In this document: in pieces, positions 24,600 through 33,923 of the stretch | Layout of the letters: every line of letters begins with the position of its first letter | Numbering within the stretch: the first letter of the stretch is position 1 | Origin: an uncultured Bacilli bacterium | GTDB lineage: Bacteria > Bacillota_I > Bacilli_A > RFN20 > DUOF01 | Assembly: GCA_934101685.1 (NCBI GenBank) | Contig: CAKORZ010000001.1 | Location: forward strand, 1 to 51,757 | DNA length: 51,757 nt | Reading direction: 5' to 3' | The notes under the pieces: generated by a model | What the model was told of the DNA's origin: nothing | What the model saw: only the letters and a program-made list of their open reading frames with translations | Databases searched by the model: none | Translations under genes and position numbers: made by a program

Positions 24600-25484
24600 A
24601 TGATAACTACTGAATTAATTAAAAACTTACGTGAACGTACTGGTGCTGGAATGCTTGATTGCAAAAAAGCATTAGTTGAATGCAATGGTGATATCGATAG
24701 TGCAACTGACTGGTTAAGAGAAAAAGGTATTGCTAAAGCTGCTAAAAAGGCAGATAGAATTGCTGCTGAAGGATTAACAACAATTGCTGTTGATGGAAAT
24801 TATGCATTAATTTGTGAAATTAACTCAGAAACAGATTTCGTTGCTAAAAATGAAAAATTTATTAACTTTGTAAATGATGTTGCAGCTGCTGCTTTAAAAG
24901 CAAGAGCTACTACATTAGAAGAAGCTTTAAATGCTCCATTAAATGGTGCTACAGTAAATGATGCAATCGTATCAAATACTGCAACAATTGGTGAAAAGCT
25001 TTCTTTAAGAAGAGTTGACTTAGTTAAGAAAACTGATAATGATGTTTTTGGTAGTTATTTACACATGGGTGGTAAAATTGGCGCATTATGTGTTTTAGCT
25101 AACACAGATAAAGCTGATGTTGCTAAAGATGTTGCTATGCACATTGCTGCTTCTAGTCCTTTATACACTAACACTACAGATATCCCTGCTAGTGAAGTTG
25201 AAAAAGAATTACATATTCAAACAGAAGCTGCTAAAAATGACGAAAAATTAAAAGGAAAACCTGAAGCTGCTTTAACAAAGATCCTAGAAGGAAAAATTAA
25301 TAAATGGAAAGCTGAAATCAGCTTAGTAGAACAACCATTCGTTAAAGATCCTAGTATGAGTGTTGGAAAATATGTTGGTCAATATGGTGCAACAGTTAAA
25401 ACATTTGTAAGATACGCAGTTGGTGAAGGATTACAAAAAAGAGAAGATAACTTTGCTGAAGAAGTTATGAACCAAGTTAAATAA
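24600..25484 (+). CDS. tsf: Elongation factor Ts
   Basis: EF-Ts exchanges GDP for GTP on EF-Tu. The product (294 residues) shows the N-terminal UBA-like module (LIKNLRERTGAGMLDCKKAL), the EF-Tu contact segment TDFVAKNEKF, and the central and C-terminal dimer domains (HMGGKIGALCVL, VAMHIAASSPLY, VGKYVGQYGATVKTFVRYAVGEG). It lies 5 bases after rpsB, so the two are coupled, and it ends before a terminator at 25491-25520. Confidence 0.99.
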   Translation: MITTELIKNLRERTGAGMLDCKKALVECNGDIDSATDWLREKGIAKAAKKADRIAAEGLTTIAVDGNYALICEINSETDFVAKNEKFINFVNDVAAAALKARATTLEEALNAPLNGATVNDAIVSNTATIGEKLSLRRVDLVKKTDNDVFGSYLHMGGKIGALCVLANTDKADVAKDVAMHIAASSPLYTNTTDIPASEVEKELHIQTEAAKNDEKLKGKPEAALTKILEGKINKWKAEISLVEQPFVKDPSMSVGKYVGQYGATVKTFVRYAVGEGLQKREDNFAEEVMNQVK

Positions 25485-25490
25485 TTAAAT

Positions 25491-25520
25491 AGATGCTCAT
25501 TTATTTGAGCGTCTTTTTTT
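25491..25520 (+). terminator. Terminator (perhaps partial) between tsf and pyrH
   Basis: AGATGCTCA and TGAGCGTCT form a nine-pair stem (one G-U) around TTTATT, followed by a T-run. No promoter is obvious in the 16 bases before the pyrH ATG, so read-through probably feeds pyrH and frr. Confidence 0.75.
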
Positions 25521-25536
25521 AATAGGAGGAAATCTT

Positions 25537-26256
25537 ATGAAATATAAACGCGTTTTAGTAAAACTAAGTGGCGAAGCTATGATGGGTCAAAATAAATCTA
25601 GTAAAGTACTAGATAAAGATGTCATGTTTGAAGTCGGTAAACAAATCAAAGAATTAAAAGATTCTGGGGTTGAAGTAGGAATAGTTATTGGTGGTGGCAA
25701 TATTTTTAGAGGAAAATATTGTGAAGAATTATCAATAAAAAGAGCACCTGCTGATTACATGGGAATGGTAGCTACAATTTTTAACTCTTTAGCATTTAAA
25801 GCTGTATTAGATGCTTTAGAAGTAGAAAATGTTGTTATGAGTGCAATATACATAAATCAAGTATGCGAACCTTACTATCACTTAAAAGCTTTAAGACACT
25901 TGCAAAAGAAAAAAGTTGTAATATTTGCAGGTGGAACTGGTAACCCTTATTTTTCTACAGACACTGCTGCTGCATTACGTGCTAGTGAAATAGGTGCTGA
26001 TGTAATCTTAATGGCCAAAAATGGAGTAGATGGTGTATATAACAAAGATCCTAGAAAATATAGTGATGCTACTATGTTTGATAAAATAACATTTGATGAA
26101 GTTCTACAAAAAAAATTAGAAGTAGTAGATTTAAATGCAATTAATTTATGTCAAAGCAATAAAATTAATTTAATTATCTTTAATATGGATAAGAAAAATG
26201 CTATAATTGACGTTGTCAAAGGTAAAAAGATTGGTACCTTTGTAGGAGAGGAATAA
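25537..26256 (+). CDS. pyrH: UMP kinase
   Basis: PyrH phosphorylates UMP to UDP with ATP; it is hexameric, regulated by GTP and UTP, and of the amino-acid-kinase fold. The product (239 residues) matches the family: RVLVKLSGEAMMG, VGIVIGGGNIFRG, ADYMGMVATIFNSLA, and FAGGTGNPYFSTDTAAALRA. The segment MAKNGVDGVYNKDPRK follows. AATAGGAGGAAATCTT precedes the ATG. It is followed 4 bases on by frr, as in most Firmicutes. Confidence 0.98.
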   Translation: MKYKRVLVKLSGEAMMGQNKSSKVLDKDVMFEVGKQIKELKDSGVEVGIVIGGGNIFRGKYCEELSIKRAPADYMGMVATIFNSLAFKAVLDALEVENVVMSAIYINQVCEPYYHLKALRHLQKKKVVIFAGGTGNPYFSTDTAAALRASEIGADVILMAKNGVDGVYNKDPRKYSDATMFDKITFDEVLQKKLEVVDLNAINLCQSNKINLIIFNMDKKNAIIDVVKGKKIGTFVGEE

Positions 26257-26260
26257 ATAT

Positions 26261-26806
26261 ATGGATAATTTAATTGAATTAACAAAAAGTAAAATGTCAA
26301 AATCAGTTGAATCATATGAAAGTGAATTAGCAACAGTAAGAACAGGAGTTGCAAGTGCTAGCATACTTGATAGAATTGAAGTTATGTATTATGGATTCAA
26401 AACTCCATTAAATCAAGTTGCATCAATATCTGTACCAGAGCCTAGAATGCTTATGATTAAGCCTTATGAAAAGAACACTTTAAAAGATATCGAAAAAGCA
26501 ATAGTTGAAGCAAACATTGGCTTAACCCCTAATAATGATGGTTCTTTAATAAGAATTATAATTCCTGCTTTAACAGAGGAAAGAAGAAAAGAACTTTGCA
26601 AACAAGTATCAAGATATGCTGAAGATGCTAAAGTTTCTATTAGAAATATTAGACGTGATGCTAATGATACTATTAAAAAGAACAAAGAAGCTTCTGAAGA
26701 CACTAAAAAAGGTTTAGAAAACGATGTTCAAAAATTAACTGATGAATTCACTAAAAAAATTGATTCAATAGCAAAAGACAAAGAAAAAGATATAATGAGT
26801 ATTTAA
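26261..26806 (+). CDS. frr: Ribosome recycling factor
   Basis: RRF splits the post-termination ribosome together with EF-G. The product (181 residues) is one domain longer by few residues only. It has the three-helix bundle (ELATVRTGVASASILDRIEV; then ERRKELCKQVSRYAEDAKVS) and the small domain (YGFKTPLNQVASISVPEPRMLMIKPYEK). It lies immediately after pyrH. It is followed by a terminator, and the usual next gene uppS is missing. Confidence 0.98.
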   Translation: MDNLIELTKSKMSKSVESYESELATVRTGVASASILDRIEVMYYGFKTPLNQVASISVPEPRMLMIKPYEKNTLKDIEKAIVEANIGLTPNNDGSLIRIIIPALTEERRKELCKQVSRYAEDAKVSIRNIRRDANDTIKKNKEASEDTKKGLENDVQKLTDEFTKKIDSIAKDKEKDIMSI

Positions 26807-26834
26807 TAAATATCTTTAATAATTCATATAATGT

Positions 26835-26863
26835 AAAGGAGTAGTAATTACTCCTTTTATTTT
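26835..26863 (+). terminator. Terminator after frr
   Basis: AAAGGAGTA and TACTCCTTT form a nine-pair stem around GTAAT, then TATTTTT. Confidence 0.8.
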
Positions 26864-26921
26864 TCTTATATTTATATAAGAAAATAAATACCTAATTTTA
26901 ATATTAATAAAAGTTTATTTA

Positions 26922-26930
26922 TGATATTAT
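26922..26930 (+). promoter_or_regulatory. Possible extended -10 promoter for cdsA-rseP-polC
   Basis: TGA followed by TATTAT (26925-26930) forms an extended -10. The -35 region 17 bases upstream (TATTAA) is poor. A promoter is expected here because a terminator separates frr from cdsA. Confidence 0.42.
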
Positions 26931-26954
26931 AAGAAGTAGGCTGGAGGCATGAAT

Positions 26955-27794
26955 ATGAAAAATAGAATAATAACAGGTTTATTAATAGGAATAGTAGTTA
27001 TACCACTAATGTTACTTGGTGGGATACCTTATTTAGTTGGTATATTATTACTTCTTGGGGGAGTTGCTTATGAAGTAAGCGGCATGAAAAAGAATAATAT
27101 TTGGATTAGAATTTTAACAATTGTTCTAATAATGGGTACTGCTTTATACAATTATTTCCATTTAGACGATATATCTTTATTATTCTTATTTCTTCCTATA
27201 TTCTTATATTATACAATTGCATTATGGTATGAGCCATTTGACTTTAAAGAAGCTACATTTCTAAGTTTATTTGCTATTTTAATGAACTTATATAGTAGAA
27301 GTGCTTTATATGTTAGAAATATAAATGGTAACGCTAATGCTTTAGTATTTGTTGTTATAACTACTTGTGCAGTTGATGTATTTGCTTTATTTACAGGAAT
27401 AAAATTTGGAAAGCACAAATTAAATCCTCGTATTTCTCCAAAAAAATCTATTGAAGGATCAATTGGTGGAATAATATTTGCTCTTATATTTGCATTTGCA
27501 TTTAGTTACTTCTTCCCTATTTTTGAAGTAGAAGGAACTACAAACTTTTTAAATTTAGCTTTTAATAGTAGTTATAAATTAGTTGAGCCTTTTAAAGTTA
27601 TTTTAATAACTCTATGTTTAACTATAATAGGCCAAATTGGAGATTTAGTATTTAGCATGATCAAAAGAAACTATGAAATAAAAGATTTTGGTAATTTATT
27701 ACCTGGTCATGGTGGTTTAACTGATAGAATAGATAGTTTATGTTTTAATACTATTTTCTTTCAAATAATATTTATGGCTTTATTATCATTATAA
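26955..27794 (+). CDS. cdsA: Phosphatidate cytidylyltransferase
   Basis: CdsA makes CDP-diacylglycerol from phosphatidate and CTP, the branch point to phosphatidylglycerol and related lipids. The product (279 residues) has about eight membrane helices. The C-terminal signature SMIKRNYEIKDFGNLLPGHG, followed by GLTDRIDS, gives the expected metal and substrate residues. The ATG at 26955 is preferred because GGAGG lies at good distance; the ATG at 26949 is only two bases from it. It is followed 20 bases later by rseP; dxr, found between these genes in Bacillus, is absent. Confidence 0.96.
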   Translation: MKNRIITGLLIGIVVIPLMLLGGIPYLVGILLLLGGVAYEVSGMKKNNIWIRILTIVLIMGTALYNYFHLDDISLLFLFLPIFLYYTIALWYEPFDFKEATFLSLFAILMNLYSRSALYVRNINGNANALVFVVITTCAVDVFALFTGIKFGKHKLNPRISPKKSIEGSIGGIIFALIFAFAFSYFFPIFEVEGTTNFLNLAFNSSYKLVEPFKVILITLCLTIIGQIGDLVFSMIKRNYEIKDFGNLLPGHGGLTDRIDSLCFNTIFFQIIFMALLSL

Positions 27795-27814
27795 TATAAA
27801 GAAAGGATGTTTAT

Positions 27815-28930
27815 ATGTTCATATTAAATCTATTATTATTTTTAATTGCTTTATCATTATTAGTCTTTGTTCACGAATTAGGACATTTCTTGTTTGCTAA
27901 ACTATTTGGCGTATATTGTATAGAATTTTCTTTAGGAATGGGTCCTTTAGTAACTAGTAAAAAGTTTAAGAAAGATAAAGAAACTACTTATTCTATACGT
28001 TGTCTACCAATTGGTGGTTATGTAGCAATGGCTGGAGAAGCTGTTGAAGACCCAAAAGAGCAAGAATTAAATATTCCTTATGAAAGAACAATAAATGGTG
28101 TAAAAGCTTGGAAAAGAGCTATTATCACTGTTGCTGGAGTTACTTTCAACTTTATATTTGCAATTATCTTAATAGCAATTTATATTTTTGGAAGTGGTGT
28201 CAGCACTAACGATAATAGAATACGAGTAGAAAACAACTCTATTGTATACAATGCTGGTATAAGAACTGGAGATAGAATATTAGAAGTAAAAAATAATGTA
28301 ATTAAAACTAATGGAACAATTACTTATAGTTCATGTTTAGAAGGATGCTCAATAAATAAAATAAGTGATTTAGTAGAAATAGTTAATAAAGATATTCCAA
28401 ATGAAGAAAATGAAACTCAAGAATTAACTATTACTTATATGCAAAATAATGAAACAAAAACTACAACTATATCAAGAAGTTATAATTTAGAAAATAAAAA
28501 AGCTGATGTATTTGGTTTAAGTGTTATGTTAAAAACTCCAGGATTCTTTAAAGGATTAAAATTAACTTTCCAAACATTTGGAGAAATTATTGTACTTATG
28601 TTTAAAGCATTAGGTTCTCTATTTACTAAAGAAGGAATTAGCCAAGTTGGTGGCCCTGTTCAAGTTTATGCTGTATCAGCACAAATGGCTAGCCAAGGAT
28701 TCTTATCTTATATTTGGTTCTTAGCAATTATTTCTGTAAATTTAGGATTCTTCAATTTATTACCTATTCCTGGATTAGATGGTGCTAGATTCTATTTATC
28801 AATAGGTGAAACAATTACAAATAAAAAATTCAATCCTAAAATTGAAAGTTATATAAATATGATAGGTATGTTCTTATTATTTGGAATAATGATTTTAGTT
28901 ACAATAAAAGATGTAATAACCTTGTTTTAA
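27815..28930 (+). CDS. rseP: Site-2 intramembrane zinc metalloprotease (RseP/RasP family)
   Basis: This membrane protease cleaves transmembrane anti-sigma factors, signal-peptide remnants and other substrates. The product (371 residues) has the catalytic VHELGHFLFAK (HExxH) in the first helix. GGYVAMAGE and a single PDZ domain follow at about residues 120-230. The second active-site region NLLPIPGLDGARF lies near residue 318, with the third metal-ligand aspartate. It ends directly before polC. Substrates here are unknown. AAGGATG precedes the ATG. Confidence 0.96.
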   Translation: MFILNLLLFLIALSLLVFVHELGHFLFAKLFGVYCIEFSLGMGPLVTSKKFKKDKETTYSIRCLPIGGYVAMAGEAVEDPKEQELNIPYERTINGVKAWKRAIITVAGVTFNFIFAIILIAIYIFGSGVSTNDNRIRVENNSIVYNAGIRTGDRILEVKNNVIKTNGTITYSSCLEGCSINKISDLVEIVNKDIPNEENETQELTITYMQNNETKTTTISRSYNLENKKADVFGLSVMLKTPGFFKGLKLTFQTFGEIIVLMFKALGSLFTKEGISQVGGPVQVYAVSAQMASQGFLSYIWFLAIISVNLGFFNLLPIPGLDGARFYLSIGETITNKKFNPKIESYINMIGMFLLFGIMILVTIKDVITLF

Positions 28931-28945
28931 TTGGTGGTGATAGTA

Positions 28946-31900
28946 GTGGATGTAAAATTAAAGGACTTTTTATCAAATTTAAAATTAACAGATTATGAAA
29001 TAAATTTATTTAATGATGCAAAATTAACTAACGCTACATATATTACATCTGTAAAAAAGTTTGTTATTGACTTGTCTTTTGATAAACTAGCAGATCCTAA
29101 TATATATTTTGTAATACAAAAAATTCAAAGCAATAAGCAATACAATTTTAATATAAACATAATTCAACATGAAACTTTAATGAATAGCACTTATTTAAAA
29201 GAAATATTCACTAAAGTAGTACTAGTTAAGTATTCTAATATAGCAATGATACAATCAATAAAAGATATTGATATAGAAATTGTTAATAACAGAATTAATT
29301 TTAACTTCAAAAGCGAAATGCAAAAAGATTCTTTCTTAGTATACAAAAAAGAATTTCAAAATATTTATAATTGTTTAGGGGCTAATAAGATACTAGAATT
29401 TGCAGTTGATAAAACTTCTAGTATTGATATAAGTAAGGAATTTGAAAATGAAGTAAATCAAATTGTAAAAAATTCTATGCCTAGTGAAACACCTAAAGGA
29501 ATAGTTAGGAATTATAATGATGCACCTAAAAAATCATTTATAGAGCATGATGCTGAAGATGTAGAAATATACTCACTTAAGCAAAATGATAAAAATGTCT
29601 ATGTTACCGGTAAGATATTTGCTTTAGAAGATAAAGAATACAATAATAGACTTATAATGAGCTACTATATTACTGATTATAATGATTCAATAAGTGTTAA
29701 ATGTTTTGAAAACAACCGTTTAACAAAAGAATTATTAAGAGGATTTAAAGTTGGAGATTGGGTTAGAGTAAAAGGTAATGTTACTTATGATAACTATGAA
29801 AAAGAAGATGTATTAACTGCCTCTACAATTGAAAAAGTAGAAGTTGATGAAAAAATATATGATACAGCAGAAGTAAAAAGAGTAGAATTGCATACACATA
29901 CTAAAATGTCAAATATGGATGGTGTAGTGGATGCTAGTGAATATATTAAGCAAGCCCTTGAATGGGGTCATAAAGCAATTGCTATTACTGATCATGGCGT
30001 AGTTCAGGCTTATCCAGATGCTAATAATGCTTCAAAAGGAAAAGATATAAAAGTAATATATGGTATGGAAGCTTATGTTATAGAGGAACACTTTAGACAC
30101 ATAATGAATCCAAGTGATGTTGATTTACAAACTGCTACTTATGTATCTTTCGACTTAGAAACTACAGGATTATCTTCTAGAATGGAAGAAATAATTGAAA
30201 TTGGTGCTGTAAAGATGAAAAATGGTATGCAAGAAGATTCATTTCAAACATTTGTTAACCCAGGAAAACCATTAAGTGCTTTTACAACACAACTAACTAA
30301 TATAACTAATGATATGGTAAAAGATGCTCCTCCTCTTGAAGAAGCAATAAGAAAATTTCTAGAGTTTTCTAAAGGATGTATATTAGTAGCCCACAATGGT
30401 ATATTCGATGTTTCTTTCGTAAAAGAAGCAATAAATAAACTAGGTTTCCCTAAATTAACTAATCCAGTAATAGATACTTTACCATTATCTAGATTTTTAT
30501 ATAGTGAGCACAGATCTCATACATTAGGAAGTATTGCTCGTCGTTTCAATATTGAGTATGATGAAGAAGTAGCCCACCGTGCCGATTATGATGCTCAAGT
30601 ACTTGCAAATGTATTTGAAGTTATGTTAAACGAATTAACTACTAAAAGAGGCATAAAAACTCATGCAGAGATAGAAACATTACAAGATCCTACTAATTTA
30701 AAGAAAAGACCTTTTCATGTTACTATACTAGTAAAAAATCAAGATGGAATAAAAGACTTATATAAATTAGTATCTAAATCATGTCTTGAATATTATCATG
30801 AAATTCCTTTAATACCTAGAAAGGTATTAGAAGAATATAGAAAGAATTTCTTGCTTGGTAGTTGTTGTTATAATGGAGAAGTATTTGAAATTGCATCTAC
30901 TAGAAACCATGAAGATTTATTAGAAACAGCTTCCTTCTATGACTTTTTAGAAGTACAACCACTAGATAACTATTCATACTTGATCGATACAGGTTCAGTT
31001 GATAGTGTAGAAACACTAAAAAAAATAATTAATTTTATTATACAAGCTGGAAAAGAACTAAATATTCCAGTTGTAGCAACAAGTGATGCACACTATGTTA
31101 CACCTAAGCAAAAAATATTTAGAGATGTTTATATAACTGCACAAGCAATTGGTGGAAAGCACCACCCTCTATATGACTTTAAAAAGAGAGTAAAAGAAAA
31201 TCCAAATCAACATTTAAGAACAACAAATGAAATGCTAGAAGCTTTTAATTTTTTAGATAAAGATTTAGCTTATGAAATAGTAGTAACAAATACAAATATG
31301 ATTGCGGATTCTATCGATAAAGTTGCTCCATTAAAAGATGGAACATATTCGCCTAGAATTCCTAATGATAAGGAAGAATTAAATAGAATATGTTGGGAAA
31401 CTGCTCATAAATTATATGGTGAAAATATTCCAGATATAGTTGAGAAAAGAGTAGAAAAAGAATTAAATAGTATCATTGGTAATGGATTCGCCGTAATGTA
31501 TTACATAGCCCATAAATTAGTTAAAAAATCAAATGATGATGGATATGTAGTTGGATCAAGAGGTTCAGTTGGATCTTCTCTAGTTGCCCATTTTACAGGA
31601 ATTACTGAAGTTAATGCCCTTCCTCCACATTATATATGCGATAATTGTAAACATTGCGAATTTGATAATTTACCTGAGAACACCTATAGCGGTTATGACT
31701 TACCAGATAAGACATGTCCAGAATGTGGTATGTTAATGCGTGGTGAAGGACATAACATAATGTTTGAAACATTCTTAGGATTCAAAGGAGATAAAGTTCC
31801 AGATATAGATTTAAACTTCTCTGGCGACTATCAACCACGAGCTCATGAATACACAAAAGTATTATTCGGTAAAGATAATGTATATAGAGCAGGTACAATT

Positions 31901-33259
31901 GGTACAGTAGCAGAAAAAACAGCTTATGGTTATGTAAAAGGTTATTATGAAGAATTAGGAAAAGAAAATGAAGTAAGAAAAGCTGAAATGAGAAGATTAG
32001 CAATGGGGTGTGAAGGTGTCAAACGTACAACTGGTCAACACCCAGGGGGTATTATCGTTATCCCTAACTACATGGATGTCTATGATTTCACACCTATTCA
32101 ATACCCAGCTGATGCACTAGATGCTGATTGGCGAACAACACACTTTGATTTCCATGCAATACATGATAACGTATTAAAACTAGACATTCTAGGACACGTA
32201 GACCCTACTGCCTTAAGAATGTTAGCAGATATAACTGATGTTAATCCAAAAGATATAGATTGCAGTGATAAAAAAGTTATTTCTTTATTTACAACTTGTG
32301 AAGCTTTAGGAGTAACTAAAGAAGATATTCTAAATGAAAATGGTGTCGTAGGTATTCCTGAATTTGGTACTAACTTTGTAAGAAAAATGGTATTGGAATG
32401 TAGACCTCAAAGTTTTGCTGAATTAGTTCAAATATCTGGATTATCTCATGGTACCGACGTGTGGAATAATAATGCACAAGAATTAATAAATAACAAAACA
32501 TGTAAACTAATGGAAGTTATAGGATGCCGTGATGATATCATGGTTTACCTTATAAAATGCGGATTAGAACCATCAATTTCATTTAAAATAATGGAAGCTG
32601 TTCGTAAAGGAAAAGGATTGTCCCCAGAGTTTGAAGAAGAAATGGTTAAACACAATGTTCCTGATTGGTATATTGCTTCATGTAAGAAGATAAAATACTT
32701 GTTCCCTAAGGCTCACGCTGTTGCTTATGTTACAATGGCAATGAGAGTAGCGTGGTATAAAGTATATAGGCCTTTAGAGTACTATGCAGTTTACTTCTCT
32801 ACTAGATGTGATGCTTATGATATAGAAACCATGATACAAGGTAAAGAAGCAATAAAAGCTAAGTTCTTGGATATACAAGCTAGAAAAGCAAATTATAATA
32901 CTGCTAGAGATGTAACTAATAAAGAAGAAAGTTTATTGATTACTCTTGAAAGTGCAATTGAAATGACTGCTAGAGGATTTAAATTTGCTAATATAGATTT
33001 GTATAGATCACACTACAAAAACTTTGTAGTAGATCATGAAACCAATTCTCTTATTCCTCCTTTTAGTGCAGTAGATGGATTAGGTGAAGCTGCTGCTAAG
33101 TCAGTTGTAGAGGCTCGTGAAAATGGAGAATTCTTGTCAATTGAAGACTTAACTGCAAGAACACAACTAAATGGTACTAATATAAAAGTATTAGAAAAAT
33201 TAGGAGTATTAAAGGATATGCAACCTAAAAACCAATTAGAGTTAGATTTATTCTCATAA
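28946..33259 (+). CDS. polC: DNA polymerase III alpha subunit, Gram-positive type
   Basis: PolC is the main replicative polymerase of Firmicutes. The product (about 1437 residues) is full length. Features in order: an N-terminal domain; an OB-fold (YVTGKIFALEDKEYNNRL); a PHP domain (ELHTHTKMSNMDGV) with a DnaQ-type proofreading exonuclease inserted (VSFDLETTGLSSRMEEIIEI, later HRADYDAQVLANVFE); a polymerase core with GSRGSVGSSLVAHF, a CxxC...CPECG zinc motif and the catalytic PDIDLNFSGDYQ; and a helix-hairpin-helix region. GTG 28946 is preferred (GGTGGTG upstream); TTG 28931 would add five residues. It is the end of the cdsA-rseP-polC run; proS is absent. Confidence 0.98.
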   Translation: MDVKLKDFLSNLKLTDYEINLFNDAKLTNATYITSVKKFVIDLSFDKLADPNIYFVIQKIQSNKQYNFNINIIQHETLMNSTYLKEIFTKVVLVKYSNIAMIQSIKDIDIEIVNNRINFNFKSEMQKDSFLVYKKEFQNIYNCLGANKILEFAVDKTSSIDISKEFENEVNQIVKNSMPSETPKGIVRNYNDAPKKSFIEHDAEDVEIYSLKQNDKNVYVTGKIFALEDKEYNNRLIMSYYITDYNDSISVKCFENNRLTKELLRGFKVGDWVRVKGNVTYDNYEKEDVLTASTIEKVEVDEKIYDTAEVKRVELHTHTKMSNMDGVVDASEYIKQALEWGHKAIAITDHGVVQAYPDANNASKGKDIKVIYGMEAYVIEEHFRHIMNPSDVDLQTATYVSFDLETTGLSSRMEEIIEIGAVKMKNGMQEDSFQTFVNPGKPLSAFTTQLTNITNDMVKDAPPLEEAIRKFLEFSKGCILVAHNGIFDVSFVKEAINKLGFPKLTNPVIDTLPLSRFLYSEHRSHTLGSIARRFNIEYDEEVAHRADYDAQVLANVFEVMLNELTTKRGIKTHAEIETLQDPTNLKKRPFHVTILVKNQDGIKDLYKLVSKSCLEYYHEIPLIPRKVLEEYRKNFLLGSCCYNGEVFEIASTRNHEDLLETASFYDFLEVQPLDNYSYLIDTGSVDSVETLKKIINFIIQAGKELNIPVVATSDAHYVTPKQKIFRDVYITAQAIGGKHHPLYDFKKRVKENPNQHLRTTNEMLEAFNFLDKDLAYEIVVTNTNMIADSIDKVAPLKDGTYSPRIPNDKEELNRICWETAHKLYGENIPDIVEKRVEKELNSIIGNGFAVMYYIAHKLVKKSNDDGYVVGSRGSVGSSLVAHFTGITEVNALPPHYICDNCKHCEFDNLPENTYSGYDLPDKTCPECGMLMRGEGHNIMFETFLGFKGDKVPDIDLNFSGDYQPRAHEYTKVLFGKDNVYRAGTIGTVAEKTAYGYVKGYYEELGKENEVRKAEMRRLAMGCEGVKRTTGQHPGGIIVIPNYMDVYDFTPIQYPADALDADWRTTHFDFHAIHDNVLKLDILGHVDPTALRMLADITDVNPKDIDCSDKKVISLFTTCEALGVTKEDILNENGVVGIPEFGTNFVRKMVLECRPQSFAELVQISGLSHGTDVWNNNAQELINNKTCKLMEVIGCRDDIMVYLIKCGLEPSISFKIMEAVRKGKGLSPEFEEEMVKHNVPDWYIASCKKIKYLFPKAHAVAYVTMAMRVAWYKVYRPLEYYAVYFSTRCDAYDIETMIQGKEAIKAKFLDIQARKANYNTARDVTNKEESLLITLESAIEMTARGFKFANIDLYRSHYKNFVVDHETNSLIPPFSAVDGLGEAAAKSVVEARENGEFLSIEDLTARTQLNGTNIKVLEKLGVLKDMQPKNQLELDLFS

Positions 33260-33271
33260 TATTACAAAATA

Positions 33272-33310
33272 AAAACTCTTATGATTCAAATTATTTTCAT
33301 AAGAGTTTTT
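33272..33310. terminator. Bidirectional terminator between polC and the SHOCT gene
   Basis: AAAACTCTTATGA (33272-33284) and TCATAAGAGTTTT (33298-33310) form a 13-pair stem with a 13-base loop, flanked by T-runs on both strands. It serves two convergent units. Confidence 0.85.
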
Positions 33311-33328
33311 TTATTAATTACAAATTAA

Positions 33329-33922
33329 TTATTTTTTACTTTTTACATTCATTAATGCTTCTGCTCTTTTAGCGTTATATTCATCTTTAGTTATCATACC
33401 TTCTTTTAATAAATTAGCTAATTCTTCTAACTTTTTATTAAGTTCTGCAGTATTTTCTATTTTAATTTTACCTTGAACTCCATTAATTGGTTTAAAATTA
33501 GATAAATAACATTTTGTGCCAACTTTTACTAACGAATATTTAACTAATAATTGAGCATCAACTTCACTATAAGGTACATAACCTTTTTTCTTTAATAGTT
33601 TAGAAACAACTACTCTAGGGGTAATAAAGCACATTAATAAATGGACAAATGCAAGCACTCCTAATGTGATAAAATAATGTTTGCCTGGAACCTTCAAAAA
33701 CTCCACATACTTAGCATTAATTCCTATGTTAACAAACAATTTTGCGAGATATATGCCACATTGCTTCCATATTGCAAAAACATATATTAATGCAAGAACT
33801 AAAAATCTTAGAAACATTTTATAATACAAATAATAAAATGGTCCAAATATTAAATACTGCCATGAAAAAATTAAAGATAAATTTTTACTTTCTCCACTTC
33901 TTTTTACTAATTTTGCCTTCAT
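33329..33922 (-). CDS. Membrane protein with C-terminal SHOCT domain
   Basis: The product is 197 residues. Hydrophobic segments lie at about residues 20-55 and 85-105 (FITLGVLAFVHLLMCFI), so two or three helices. A soluble part ends in a SHOCT-type short helical domain at about residues 165-190 (KLEELANLLKEGMITKDEY, with the conserved GxIT/SxxE(Y/F) turn). SHOCT domains are oligomerisation modules. The gene starts 1 base after the stop of the 1101-residue lipoprotein gene, with a G-rich site (GGGGG) inside that gene, so the two are co-expressed. The biological role is unknown. Confidence 0.75.
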   Translation of the reverse strand: MKAKLVKRSGESKNLSLIFSWQYLIFGPFYYLYYKMFLRFLVLALIYVFAIWKQCGIYLAKLFVNIGINAKYVEFLKVPGKHYFITLGVLAFVHLLMCFITPRVVVSKLLKKKGYVPYSEVDAQLLVKYSLVKVGTKCYLSNFKPINGVQGKIKIENTAELNKKLEELANLLKEGMITKDEYNAKRAEALMNVKSKK

Positions 33923-33923
33923 T

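Noticed and set aside
26151..26364. Minus-strand frames over the pyrH-frr junction
   Set aside because: Both are leucine/isoleucine-rich antisense shadows of confidently assigned genes.
31782..32003. Minus-strand hydrophobic frame within polC
   Set aside because: Leucine/histidine-rich low complexity, no binding site, inside a catalytic domain of polC.
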